Shown here in pieces: positions 26,523 to 36,100 of a stretch of 64,000 nucleotides of DNA. Each line of letters opens with the position of its first letter. The first letter of the stretch is position 1. The stretch is from Paenibacillus dendrobii. Its GTDB lineage: Bacteria; Bacillota; Bacilli; Paenibacillales; Paenibacillaceae. The notes under the pieces were generated by a model that ran no database searches, was not told where the DNA came from, and saw only the letters and a list, made by a program, of their open reading frames with translations. The stretch lies in NCBI RefSeq assembly GCF_009807035.1, contig NZ_WUBI01000004.1, positions 434,001-498,000 on the forward strand, read 5' to 3'. The position numbers and the translations under genes are program-made.

Positions 26523-27197
26523 ATGATGAGGGCGGAAGCAACGGAACCGGTTCGCCGGATTATTTCAGTGAACGTAGGCAAACCTATAACAGTGGATTAT
26601 CAGGGAAAGCCGCTGGTTACAGGTATTCATAAACAGCCCGTAGAGGGCCCGGTATTCGTAGGATGCACGCAGATGGACGGAGACGGACAGGCCGATTTGA
26701 AAAATCATGGCGGTCCCGATAAAGCCATTTGTGTGTATCCTTTTGAACATTATGCGTATTGGGAGCAGCAGTTTGGTAAAAAGCTGGACTATGCGGCTTT
26801 CGGCGAGAATCTAACGGTTATGGGCTTTTTGGAGAATGAAGTGAACATTGGAGATGTGTATGAGATCGGGGAAGTGGTCGTACAGGTCAGCCAGCCCAGG
26901 TTTCCCTGCTTCAAAATTTCAAGCAAGCACGGCATTAAAGAATTTCCGGCCCGCGTGCTGGATACCGGATACAGCGGATTCTATCTCCGCGTATTGCAGG
27001 TGGGCAGCTTGACTGGGACTTCTCAAGTCATCAAGCGTGAATCCCATCCAATGCAGGTCAGCGTGGCATCCGTACTACGGCAGATGGCCTTGGGCCGCAG
27101 TCAAGCGGACCCGATCGAACTGAGACGAATGCTGGAGTTGGATGCATTGGCATCCAGCGTAAAGGATAATTTTCAAGCTTGGCTGAATGAAGTATAA
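26523..27197 (+). CDS. MOSC domain protein (YiiM/YflK type)
   Basis: About 225 residues. The MOSC beta-barrel domain spans about residues 50-175, with NHGGPDKAICVYPFEHYAYW and the conserved cysteine in QPRFPCFK, followed by a helical C-terminal 3-alpha domain. MOSC proteins bind or transfer sulfur or molybdenum cofactor; YiiM of E. coli reduces N-hydroxylated purines such as 6-hydroxylaminopurine. Two ATGs (26523, 26526) lie behind GGGGGAGCAGG; the first is taken. It fits loosely with the molybdenum genes nearby (Mo oxidoreductase, mobA), but there is no operon link. Confidence 0.88.
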   Translation: MMRAEATEPVRRIISVNVGKPITVDYQGKPLVTGIHKQPVEGPVFVGCTQMDGDGQADLKNHGGPDKAICVYPFEHYAYWEQQFGKKLDYAAFGENLTVMGFLENEVNIGDVYEIGEVVVQVSQPRFPCFKISSKHGIKEFPARVLDTGYSGFYLRVLQVGSLTGTSQVIKRESHPMQVSVASVLRQMALGRSQADPIELRRMLELDALASSVKDNFQAWLNEV

Positions 27198-27204
27198 CAA
27201 ATAC

Positions 27205-27242
27205 AAAAAAAAGCGCCGCCGCTCCTTCAATGGACAGGCGGC
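27205..27242 (-). terminator. Terminator of the downstream minus-strand GNAT gene
   Basis: Read on the minus strand: GCCGCC, an 18-base loop, GGCGGC, then GC and eight T residues. It lies in the 76-base gap between two converging genes. Confidence 0.75.
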
Positions 27243-27273
27243 TTCGTATGTACATATCTCTCATCGGGATGGG

Positions 27274-27822
27274 TTAACGCAACAGCTTCCATTCGCTTTG
27301 CACCATTCCGTATATGGCATGATTAACGCTTCCATGTGATAATTGCTCGGCTTCCCGAATAACGCCTTCCAGTACAAACCCGAGCCTTTCCGGTATCGCG
27401 CGGCTTTTCCGGTTGCCTGTGGCGCACCGGATTTCCACCCGGTTAAGATCCATATCCATCAAGGCGTAATCTACGAAGGTACGGCAAGCACTGCTCATGA
27501 TTCCTCTGCCTTCGTATTCCCGGCCAAGCCAATACCCGATACTGACAGATCGGTTATGCCAGTCGATTTGATGATAAGAAATGATGCCGGCCATTTCATC
27601 GTCAACCCAAATTCCTGCGGTAATACCGCCATTCTCCGCTCCTTGCTTGATCGCGTTACGCACAAAATTCACGGTATGTTCTATTTCTCTGATAGCATCG
27701 ACCCAAGGGAGCCATTCGCGCAGAGAAACACGTGATCGGTCCGTCAAATGGAATAAAGGACGTGCATGCTGGAGTGCCAATGGCTTGAGCTCAATGTGGT
27801 CGTCAAGTGCATAAGAAAACAT
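27274..27822 (-). CDS. GNAT acetyltransferase, RimL/RimJ-like
   Basis: 182 residues. It begins MFSYALDDHIELKPLALQHARPLF and carries the GNAT core in GYWLGREYEGRGIMSSACRTFVDYA and NRVEIRCATGNRKSRAIPERLGFVLEG, the pattern of the N-terminal protein acetyltransferases RimL/RimJ and the B. subtilis YdaF group. It probably acetylates an amine on a protein or small molecule; the substrate is unknown. Confidence 0.88.
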   Translation of the reverse strand: MFSYALDDHIELKPLALQHARPLFHLTDRSRVSLREWLPWVDAIREIEHTVNFVRNAIKQGAENGGITAGIWVDDEMAGIISYHQIDWHNRSVSIGYWLGREYEGRGIMSSACRTFVDYALMDMDLNRVEIRCATGNRKSRAIPERLGFVLEGVIREAEQLSHGSVNHAIYGMVQSEWKLLR

Positions 27823-27944
27823 GATGATGACTTCAGTCCTTCCTAACTTTTATTTCCATGCTACCCTATTCAAAAGCCCTCGTCAAAACGGATGGGGATG
27901 AATTTTATTGATTATTTTTCTATCGGTTAAGGAGAAGTGAGCGC

Positions 27945-28148
27945 ATGCTCTATTTGAAAAAAAGCGCGTTATCTGGTAGAGCTGATGATTTTCATACTGG
28001 ATATTTACTTGATCGTATGGCTTGTGAAAAGGGTCATCCGGCGGAATCGTTGAACAATCCGGTCATTACAGGTATATTTAAAGGAAACACGCTTATACAG
28101 AATAGATATAGAGTGGGGCAGAAAACTGCCATCGTTTCATTCTATTGA
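27945..28148 (+). CDS. Hypothetical 67-residue protein
   Basis: This short frame has a good ribosome site (AAGGAGA about 9 bases before ATG 27945). It ends 33 bases before the glnS start. The product shows no motif that I recognise. It may be a genuine small gene, a leader of glnS, or chance; the region 27823-28181 otherwise holds only promoter-like AT-rich sequence. Confidence 0.3.
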   Translation: MLYLKKSALSGRADDFHTGYLLDRMACEKGHPAESLNNPVITGIFKGNTLIQNRYRVGQKTAIVSFY

Positions 28149-28181
28149 AGCGGCATAATTCAGGATGAAAGGTTGATTACT

Positions 28182-29879
28182 GTGGAGAAACCAAGCACCC
28201 CCTCCAATTTTATTAAGAACGTAATTACGGATGACCTGGAGTCCGGCAAGGTCCAGAAAGTGATTACCCGCTTTCCGCCTGAGCCTAACGGCTACTTGCA
28301 TATTGGACATGCCAAGGCCATCTGGATTAACTTTACGCTAGCGCAGGAGTTCGGCGGTTCGACGAATCTCCGCTTTGACGATACAAATCCAATGAAGGAA
28401 GACGTTGAATTCGTTAACTCCATTGAGAAAGACGTGAAGTGGCTCGGTTATGACTGGGCGGAAAAACGTTTCGCTTCGGATTATTTTGAAGAGATGTACA
28501 CACGCGCTGAACTGCTGATTCAAAAGGGCAAAGCTTATGTGGATGATCAAAGCGCCGATCAGATCCGCGAAAATCGCGGCACCTTGACCGAGCCGGGTCA
28601 AAACAGCCCCTATCGCGAGCGCAGTATCGAGGAAAACCTGGAACTGTTCCGCCACATGCGCGCAGGTGAATTCAAGGACGGCGAAAAGGTGCTCCGCGCC
28701 AAAATCGACATGAGTTCGCCGAATATCAATTTGCGAGACCCTGTCATTTACCGGATTGCCCATGTAGTCCATCACAATACGGGTGACAAGTGGTGCATCT
28801 ACCCGATGTATGCCTTTGCCCATCCGCTGGAGGATGCCATTGAAGGCGTCACGCACTCGCTCTGTTCCCTGGAGTTCGAAGACCAACGCCCGTTCTATGA
28901 CTGGGTGATTGCGGAATGCGAAATGCCAAGCACGCCGCATCAGTATGAATTCGGACGTTTGAATGTCGCGCAGACACTTACGAGCAAACGCAAGTTGAAA
29001 CTGCTCGTGGATGAAAAGATCGTGGACGGCTGGGATGATCCGCGCATGCCGACGATTTCAGGACTTCGCCGCCGCGGGTATACCCCGGAAGCGATCCGCA
29101 GCTTCGTATACGAAACGGGCATTTCCAAGAGCCAAGGCCTGATAGATCTGCAAATGCTGGAGCATTTCGTGCGCGAGGATCTGAAGCTGAAGTCACCGCG
29201 TACCATGGCTGTGCTGAAGCCGCTCAAAGTGGTCATCACGAACTATCCTGAAGGCCAGGTCGAGTGGCTGGAAGCTGAGAACAACACCGAAAATCCGGAG
29301 ATGGGAAGCCGTCAAATTCCGTTCTCGCGCGAGATTTACATCGAGCAGGATGATTTTATGGAGAACCCTCCGAATAAGTACTTCCGTCTTTTCCCTGGCA
29401 ATGAAGTTCGCCTGAAGAATGCGTACTTTATTAAGTGCAATGATTTTATTAAAGACGAGGATGGAAACGTCACCGAAATTCACTGCACCTATGACCCGGA
29501 AACCAAGAGCGGCTCCGGATTTACGGGTCGCAAGGTGAAAGGTACTATCCATTGGGTCGAAGCTTCCCATGCTGTACCGGCCGAGTTCCGTCTCTATGAG
29601 CCTCTGATGAAGCCGAAGGAAGAAGAGGCTGTGGAAGGAATCGAAGGCGCAGAAGAAGCAGAGAAAGTGGAGAAGACGTTCTTGGATGAAATCAATCCAA
29701 ACTCCCTTGAAATACTGAACGGGTTCGTGGAACCGGAGATGAAAGATACGAAGCCGCAGGATAAATTCCAGTTCTTCCGCCATGGATATTTCAACGTGGA
29801 TCCGAAGTATTCCAAACCGGGGCAACCTGTATTTAACTTGATCGTGTCAATGAAAAGCTCATTTCAGCTCCCTAAATAA
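28182..29879 (+). CDS. glnS: Glutaminyl-tRNA synthetase
   Basis: 565 residues, class Ic synthetase. The HIGH motif is at residues 40-43 (GYLHIGHAKAIW), the KMSKS-like loop is TLTSKRKL near 270, and the C-terminal beta-barrel anticodon-binding domains follow. It charges tRNA-Gln with glutamine. GTG 28182 is preceded by AAAGG at a usable distance; the TTG at 28173 overlaps that site. Many Firmicutes lack GlnRS and use the GatCAB amidotransferase, so this is probably an ancestral horizontal acquisition of the kind seen in Paenibacillus. An acidic stretch of about 22 residues (PKEEEAVEGIEGAEEAEKVE, 478-499) interrupts the anticodon-binding region compared with E. coli GlnRS. Confidence 0.94.
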   Translation: MEKPSTPSNFIKNVITDDLESGKVQKVITRFPPEPNGYLHIGHAKAIWINFTLAQEFGGSTNLRFDDTNPMKEDVEFVNSIEKDVKWLGYDWAEKRFASDYFEEMYTRAELLIQKGKAYVDDQSADQIRENRGTLTEPGQNSPYRERSIEENLELFRHMRAGEFKDGEKVLRAKIDMSSPNINLRDPVIYRIAHVVHHNTGDKWCIYPMYAFAHPLEDAIEGVTHSLCSLEFEDQRPFYDWVIAECEMPSTPHQYEFGRLNVAQTLTSKRKLKLLVDEKIVDGWDDPRMPTISGLRRRGYTPEAIRSFVYETGISKSQGLIDLQMLEHFVREDLKLKSPRTMAVLKPLKVVITNYPEGQVEWLEAENNTENPEMGSRQIPFSREIYIEQDDFMENPPNKYFRLFPGNEVRLKNAYFIKCNDFIKDEDGNVTEIHCTYDPETKSGSGFTGRKVKGTIHWVEASHAVPAEFRLYEPLMKPKEEEAVEGIEGAEEAEKVEKTFLDEINPNSLEILNGFVEPEMKDTKPQDKFQFFRHGYFNVDPKYSKPGQPVFNLIVSMKSSFQLPK

Positions 29880-29906
29880 AAAGATGTTGAATCATTGAGA
29901 CAGAAG

Positions 29907-29956
29907 AAAGGCCAGCGCTTAGAGATGTTCTCTCTGGGCCCTGGCCTTTTTTTATT
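29907..29956 (+). terminator. Terminator of glnS
   Basis: AAAGGCCAG pairs with CTGGCCTTT around an inner AGAGA/TCTCT stem, then TTTTT. Confidence 0.85.
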
Positions 29957-30031
29957 ACATCGTATGGATATTATGTTTCCGCCTGGCGAATGAGATTGCT
30001 GGAAACGATGTTTCCCATATCAGTGCTGCGC

Positions 30032-31252
30032 CTAGAGCAGTTCTTCCAGTTCGGCCTCCGTTGAATCGCCCTTGTGGTGACCTTGCATCCGCAGCCAGTA
30101 CCACATGATAATAAAGCCGATGGCTCCAAACATGGCCAGCATAAAACCGGTATTGTACATAGCCTGTCCGCCGAAGTTCTGAAACAGCCAGCCGCCGGCC
30201 AAGCTGCCTATCATGCCGGAGATTCCGCTCCAAGTCAGCGTGAACAGGGACTGGGCAGAGGCGCGGTGTACCGGAGGTACGAGCTGGCTGACGACCTGCG
30301 TGCCGACAAAGAAGTAGCCGCCGAAAGTAATGCAGTGCATAATCTGAATGATCGCGACTTCAAGGGGATGCGTGGCACCTGCCATGAGGAGCCAGCGTAT
30401 GCAAAAGAGCACGCTCACCAAGGCCAAACAGCCAATCAGAGTAGTGAGGGATCGCTTCAGGAAGCGATGAAAGAGCACGAGCACGGCAACCTCGAGGAAG
30501 GATGAGAGAAACATGGCTAGTCCAACCATCGTCTTGGAGCCGCCAAGCTCCGTAATATACAGCGACATGAATGTATTGTTCATAACATTGGGCACGGAGA
30601 CCAATACGCCAAGCAGCGTAAACGCGACGAAGTAGCGATTGATGACTATTGTTCCGAATCCTCTGAGGCGGATGGGCGGCGTTTCCGAAGCTGCCCGCAG
30701 CGGGGGAAGCAGCAGAACCGTACCTATAGCCAGCAGCAGAATGCCCGTAACGAGGAACGACAGTCTGGAAATTCCGATCCGGTCAATGAGCAGCCCTGCG
30801 GAGATGGCAACGACGGCCCACCCTATGGATCCCCAATTGCGGTAGGCCCCGAAATTCTGCGGCTTATCCGCGATGTATCCCAAGATCAGGGTGTTGCTCT
30901 GCGCGAAAAGCGGGCTCTGAAAGAAGAAAAAAAGGATCATCGCCACATAGATCATATTGTACGTACCCGCGTGGAATACGAATTGAATGAGCAGAAGGGT
31001 ACCGGTCATCATAAACAGCAAAATACGCCTTGTGTTTTGCAGGCGGTCACTCCAAAATGTCCAGAAAGGATTGGCGATAAGAGACACGAAGGGACCCAGC
31101 GCCATCAAGCTGCCGATTTCCAGTTTGTCCATGCCTGCATCCTGCAGGTATAATTGAAAAAAGCTGGTGAAGATCACCATGGTGCCGTAGATTAAAAAAT
31201 TAAACGCCTTAAGCGACGCCAGCTTGGACTGTTTTTTTACAGCATCCTGCAC
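30032..31252 (-). CDS. MFS transporter (YwbF/PPP-like)
   Basis: About 407 residues with twelve hydrophobic helices. Motifs GPFVSLIANPFWTFWSDRLQ and the internal GSIGWAVVAISAGLLIDRIG match the MFS_1-like/phenyl-propionate-permease-type family represented by B. subtilis YwbF. The substrate is unknown. The frame starts at ATG 31261, but that codon sits against GGAAAGGA; GTG 31252 has a correct 9-base spacing, so I use it. Confidence 0.82.
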   Translation of the reverse strand: MQDAVKKQSKLASLKAFNFLIYGTMVIFTSFFQLYLQDAGMDKLEIGSLMALGPFVSLIANPFWTFWSDRLQNTRRILLFMMTGTLLLIQFVFHAGTYNMIYVAMILFFFFQSPLFAQSNTLILGYIADKPQNFGAYRNWGSIGWAVVAISAGLLIDRIGISRLSFLVTGILLLAIGTVLLLPPLRAASETPPIRLRGFGTIVINRYFVAFTLLGVLVSVPNVMNNTFMSLYITELGGSKTMVGLAMFLSSFLEVAVLVLFHRFLKRSLTTLIGCLALVSVLFCIRWLLMAGATHPLEVAIIQIMHCITFGGYFFVGTQVVSQLVPPVHRASAQSLFTLTWSGISGMIGSLAGGWLFQNFGGQAMYNTGFMLAMFGAIGFIIMWYWLRMQGHHKGDSTEAELEELL

Positions 31253-31452
31253 AGTGCACATTCCTTTCCGACCGAATGCAAAACGATTGGAGGCTTTTTT
31301 GAAGCCGCCAATCCCACTTTATCATTTGTTGAAAAGGGATACAAACCATTAATTGTTAAAGTATCCAGTTGCAAGTTTTTTAAACCGATCATGGTTTGGA
31401 TTTATTGAGGATCCAGGCCTTATATCATGTTGCTAAAGGAAGTGATATCGCC

Positions 31453-32100
31453 ATGGGAATAGAAATAACGGGCGTAGTGCTGGCAGGTGGACAGTCGAGC
31501 CGGATGGGGAGAAATAAGGCACTGCTCACGGTCGGCCGCGAAAAGGTCATCGATACCATTATTAGCGCGATGTCGGAGGTAGCTCAGGATATTCTCATCT
31601 CAGCTAATGACCTTAATGCTTACCGGGAGCTTGGCAAGAAAATCATAGAGGATCAGTTCCCGGGGCAGGGGCCGCTGTCCGGCATTCATGCTGCACTGCA
31701 GGCTGCCAATACTCCCTGGATCATGGTGGCGGCTTGTGATATGCCTTTTGTGTCTTCCGATCTGTTCCGCTTCCTAGTTAAGACAGTGGCTGAGGTACAA
31801 ATCAGCGATACGGGCGAATCCAATTGCCAGGCAATGATTCCAATCGGAGATGGAAGAGTACAGCCTCTGCTCGGAGCTTATCACATCAGTTCTCTTCCGG
31901 CTCTTGAGGAATCGTTGAAGAGTGGGAAGCTTAGGATGACAGACTGGCTTGCACAGCTTCGGGTTCAATACATTACGGAAGAAGTCCTTCTTCATGAAAC
32001 GGGCATGGAAGCAAGTCGTGCGTTTTTTAATATGAACAACCCGGAGGATTATACGTTGGCAGTGCAAAGGCAGGCAAAAGAAGAGGGGGAGCTGAGCTGA
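31453..32100 (+). CDS. mobA: Molybdenum cofactor guanylyltransferase
   Basis: 215 residues. The nucleotidyltransferase signature GVVLAGGQSSRMGRNKALL is at the start, then DQFPGQGPLSGIHAALQ and AACDMPFVSSDL, all characteristic of MobA, which adds GMP to molybdopterin to form the MGD cofactor used by DMSO-reductase-type enzymes. This suits the bisMGD oxidoreductase 8 kb upstream. ATG 31453 follows AAAGGAAGTG. It lies just upstream of the TorD-like gene on the same strand, 227 bases apart. Confidence 0.92.
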   Translation: MGIEITGVVLAGGQSSRMGRNKALLTVGREKVIDTIISAMSEVAQDILISANDLNAYRELGKKIIEDQFPGQGPLSGIHAALQAANTPWIMVAACDMPFVSSDLFRFLVKTVAEVQISDTGESNCQAMIPIGDGRVQPLLGAYHISSLPALEESLKSGKLRMTDWLAQLRVQYITEEVLLHETGMEASRAFFNMNNPEDYTLAVQRQAKEEGELS

Positions 32101-32190
32101 GGCAGCTTCCTCTATGATAAAGACATTAAAGAACTCAATTTTGAACATTTTATTAAAATTTTAAATATAACTTGCCGTTTTATTATTTGA

Positions 32191-32206
32191 TGTGAATAAT
32201 ATCACA
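32191..32206 (+). promoter_or_regulatory. Perfect FNR/CRP-type site upstream of the TorD-like gene
   Basis: TGTGAATAATATCACA is a perfect TGTGA-N6-TCACA dyad. Its centre at 32198.5 predicts transcription near 32240 if it acts from -41.5; weak -10-like sequence (TAGGTT) lies around 32223-32228. It is the second such site in the window. Confidence 0.7.
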
Positions 32207-32327
32207 TATGAGCTTTCTATTTTAGGTTAAGGTGAGATCAGGAACAGGAAAGCGATATCTTGTCTTGCGTTTTTAATGAAGAGTGGAGACATTTATGATA
32301 AGGACCTTGATAAAGGAGGATTCAGCT

Positions 32328-33014
32328 ATGACGACGATGGCTGTGGAGACACTGCTGGACACCGTGGAAGGAACTCGCTGGCTTCAGGGAAGAGGCTGGG
32401 TATACCAGCTGCTGATTGATTTTTTGGAGGATCCGCCAAGCTTGTCGCAGATGGCATCGTGGCAGCGTCAGGCCGCAATGCGTGAGGAACTGGGTCTGAC
32501 GGTAGGAGGACGACGGTTGCAGGAATACTTGAGTAAGCTGGAACCTTGCGAGCTGCCTCAAGTCTGTGAGGAAGAAACAAGAGAGTACAAGCGGCTGTTT
32601 GCTTGTTCCGATGCTGTCCTCCCTTGCGTTTGCGAAAGCATGTACCGTGCTACGGATCAGCGCAGCGGTCAACGCTGCCTGCAGCAAATTCGGGAGGCCT
32701 ATGCGGGCTGTGGCATTGTATTCAACAAGCTGCAGAGCGAGAAGGATGATCATCTTACGATTGAGCTGGAGTTCATCGCTGTAGCCGGCGAGCATATGGA
32801 TGACACGCAAGGTATGCCGGAATGCCAGTTGATGTGGCTGGATACGCAGATCGATTTTCTGGAACATCATTTGATGCAATGGACCCCTGAGTTCTCGGAA
32901 GAACTCACGGCTCTCGCCCAAACCCTGCTGTACCGGGAGATTGGCCATGTTCTGGGCGAGTTTATACCTTATGATGTGCAGATGCTCCGGCTGTTGCGAA
33001 AAGAATTGGCTTGA
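32328..33014 (+). CDS. TorD/NarJ-like molecular chaperone
   Basis: 228 residues, all-alpha, of the TorD/DmsD/NarJ chaperone type that protects and helps insert Mo cofactor into apo-oxidoreductases. Visible traits are the loop with EYKRLFACSDAVLPCVCESMYR, an acidic tail, and ELEFIAVAGEHM, near the family's conserved E-L-x-x-M/E-H region. ATG 32328 follows AAAGGAGG. No partner oxidoreductase is adjacent, but the bisMGD enzyme at 21.4 kb is a candidate client. The upstream Fnr-type site points to anaerobic expression. Sequence similarity to TorD is moderate. Confidence 0.7.
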   Translation: MTTMAVETLLDTVEGTRWLQGRGWVYQLLIDFLEDPPSLSQMASWQRQAAMREELGLTVGGRRLQEYLSKLEPCELPQVCEEETREYKRLFACSDAVLPCVCESMYRATDQRSGQRCLQQIREAYAGCGIVFNKLQSEKDDHLTIELEFIAVAGEHMDDTQGMPECQLMWLDTQIDFLEHHLMQWTPEFSEELTALAQTLLYREIGHVLGEFIPYDVQMLRLLRKELA

Positions 33015-33067
33015 AAATAGAGCGCATGTCTCAAGCAGGCATGCGCTTGCTCTTTACCCGATCGGCA

Positions 33068-33116
33068 ACAAAAAAGACGCGTCTCCACCCTAACGGGAGG
33101 GGCGCGTCTTTTTTTA
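33068..33116. terminator. Bidirectional terminator between the TorD-like gene and the RND pump
   Basis: AAAAAGACGCG pairs with CGCGTCTTTTT, with further inner pairing and A and T runs on the two sides. The two genes converge here. Confidence 0.85.
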
Positions 33117-33134
33117 TAAACGAATCTTCACATC

Positions 33135-36100
33135 TTAATCTTCCACTTTGGCTTTGCGGAACTTCATCAGGAACTCGTATACAACCGGTACGATGACGAG
33201 CGTCAGCAGTGTAGAACTGATCAGACCGCCAATAACGGTAATGCCGAGGCCTCTGGAGATGATGCCCGCACTGTTTTCGAGTCCGGATACCAATGGGAGC
33301 AGGGCTCCGATCGTAGCCAGGGCTGTCATCAGGATCGGACGAAGACGGGTGGCGCCTGCTTCGAGCAGGGCTTCACGCGTCGACATACCTTCGCGTTCCT
33401 TGTGGATAACGCGGTCGATCAGTACGATCGCGTTGGTCACGACGATACCGATCAGCATGAGCGCACCCATAAGTGAGGATACATTCAGCGTTTCTCCGCC
33501 TATCCATAGACCCACAAGCGCACCGATAATGGTGAACGGCAGGGAGAACAGGATCGCAAACGGTGCAAGACCGCCGCCGAAGGTTACGACGAGTACGAAA
33601 TACACGATCGCGATGGCTGCTGCCATAGCGAGGCCGAGCTGCGTAAAGGTATCGTTGATCTGTTCGGTTGTTCCGCCGAATTTGATCTCTACACCGTCCG
33701 GCTTATTGATTTTATCAATTTGCTTCTGCAGATCGGACGATGCTTGACCTACATTGGACGATACGATGTTGGCTGTTACGTTCACGACCATCTTGCCGTC
33801 CGTGCGCGTAATCGTATCCGGAGAGGAGCCTTTTTCAACTTTTGCTACATCTTTGATCGGTACGTTCATGCCGAGCGGCGATGTAATGGTTTCATTCGAA
33901 ATATCATCTATGCTCTTGTATTCCTTGCTGTCTGTTTCAATGTAGACCTTGTATTCCTTGTTATCCACCTTGATCTCGGTCAGTACTGGGCGTTCCCGTA
34001 CCGGACTGAGTTTCATGGCGATCTGACCTGCGGTAAGCCCCATCGAGCTCAGTTTTTGCTGGTCAGCGATAATGGTGTACTGGTCATAGGCTTTGGACAG
34101 GCTTGTTTTGGCTTTTTCGAAGTTCTTCGCGTCAGCTTCAACCAGCTTCAGGATTTGATCGGATACAGGCTTGATGTCATCGAGGCTGTTGCCGAATACG
34201 CTGACGCTGAGCGAGCTTCCGCCCATGCCGCCGGACATATCCATTGTAGCCCATTCACCCTTGTTGACTTGTTTTTTCAGACCTTCAACAAGGTTCTTCT
34301 TCACGTTTTCAAAATCTTTGGTGTCTTTCTTGTATTCAACATAGAAAAGTCCGGAGTTGGAAGAGCCGCCGCCCATCGGGTTGCCGCTGCCCCCAACGGA
34401 ATACTGCATCTTATCTACGTTTGGCTGTTCAAGAATATATTTCTCGGCATCCAGCGCACGCTTCTCAACGCTTTCAAGCTGGGCACCAGGCTCTGGCGAA
34501 TAGGTTACCATGACATATTTGTCTTCCTGAGACGGCATGAAGCTGGTACCGATCAGCGGTGTCAGGAAGCAGCTCGCGATGAGCAGGATGACGGCAAGTC
34601 CGAAGGTGATCAGCTTATGAGACAGCGACCAGTTCAGGATGCGCTGATAGCCGAGGGCCATTTTGCCCGGCTTGTCATGATCATGTTTTTTCGATGTTTT
34701 GATGCCTTTTTTGAACAGGGAATGCGCAAGCATCGGCACCAGGGTAATCGCAACGAGCAGAGATGCCAGCAGGGCGAATACCATGGTAAGTGCAAACGGC
34801 ATAAACAGTTCCCCGACCATGCCGCTGACGAAGGCTAGCGGCAGGAAGACGGCAATCGTAACGATCGTCGAAGACATGATCGGCACGAACATTTCGCGTG
34901 TTGCTTCACGTACCAGCTCACGTCCGCGCAGCTTCTCGCCGCCGCTGGTCATTCGCCGGTAAATATTCTCGATAACGACAATGGAGTCATCGACAACGCG
35001 CCCAATGGCGACCGTCATTGCGCCCAGTGTCATCATATTCAAGGTGACATCCATTCTCCACAGGATCAGCAGAGCGATTAACAGGGAGAGCGGAATGGAT
35101 AGAATCGAGATAATGGTGGAACGGATGTTTCTCAGGAAAATCAGGATGATGAGTACGGCGAACAAAGCCCCGAATACGGCTTTACTCAGCATCGTGGATA
35201 CCGCATCTTCGATAGGTTTGCCTTGGTCGAGCAGAACCGTCAGATGCATGCCCTTGAACTCGCCTTCAAGTTCCTGGGCTTTATCCTTCACGGCATTGAC
35301 GACATCAACGGTGTTGGCATCGTTGTCTTTAACGATTTGCAGACCGATGGACACCTTGCCGTTCGTACGGGACACGGATTCCGCCTTACCAATGACTTGA
35401 ATATCTGCGATATCACTCAGCTTCACGGTAGGGATGCCTGCAGGGATACCTTGAGCGGCATTGCCTTGCAATGCGGCACCACCGTTACCTTGGGCTGCGC
35501 CGCCAGGAGCGCCTTGGGCACCAGCCGCCGCGTTACCAGCTCCTTGCCCTTGAGCACCGGCAGCAGCTCCGCCCGAGCTAGGAATGACAGGTATCGTCAG
35601 ATTCTTCAAATCGTCCAGCGAGACGATGTTGCCATCGACGACAACAGCTTTTGAGGACTCATCCAGGGTGAATAGACCCAGTGGAACACGGATGGAGGAG
35701 CCTTGGACAATCCCCTTAACGGTATCTTCAGAAAGCCCAAGCTGGGCCATTTTTTCCTTGTTAAACTTCAGTTGTACTTCTTTGACATATTGACCCGAAG
35801 TGGATATGGAGGCTACACCAGGAAGTTTTTCGAGCGCAGGTTCCACCTGATTCTCGATATTTTTGGTCAGCTTCTCCAGATCGTTGGAGTCATCTGAAGC
35901 ACTAAGCGATACGACAGGAAAGGAGCTCATGCTGAATTTGGAAATGCTAGGCTTCTGGGCTCCTTCAGGCAATGTCACTTCATTCAGTGCTTCACGGACA
36001 GCCGCGGTCGCCTGATCCAGATCCGTACCGTAATCGAATTCCATCGCAATGTTGGAGGCATTCTCCATCGACGTCGAGGTGACGGTTTTCACGCCGTCCA

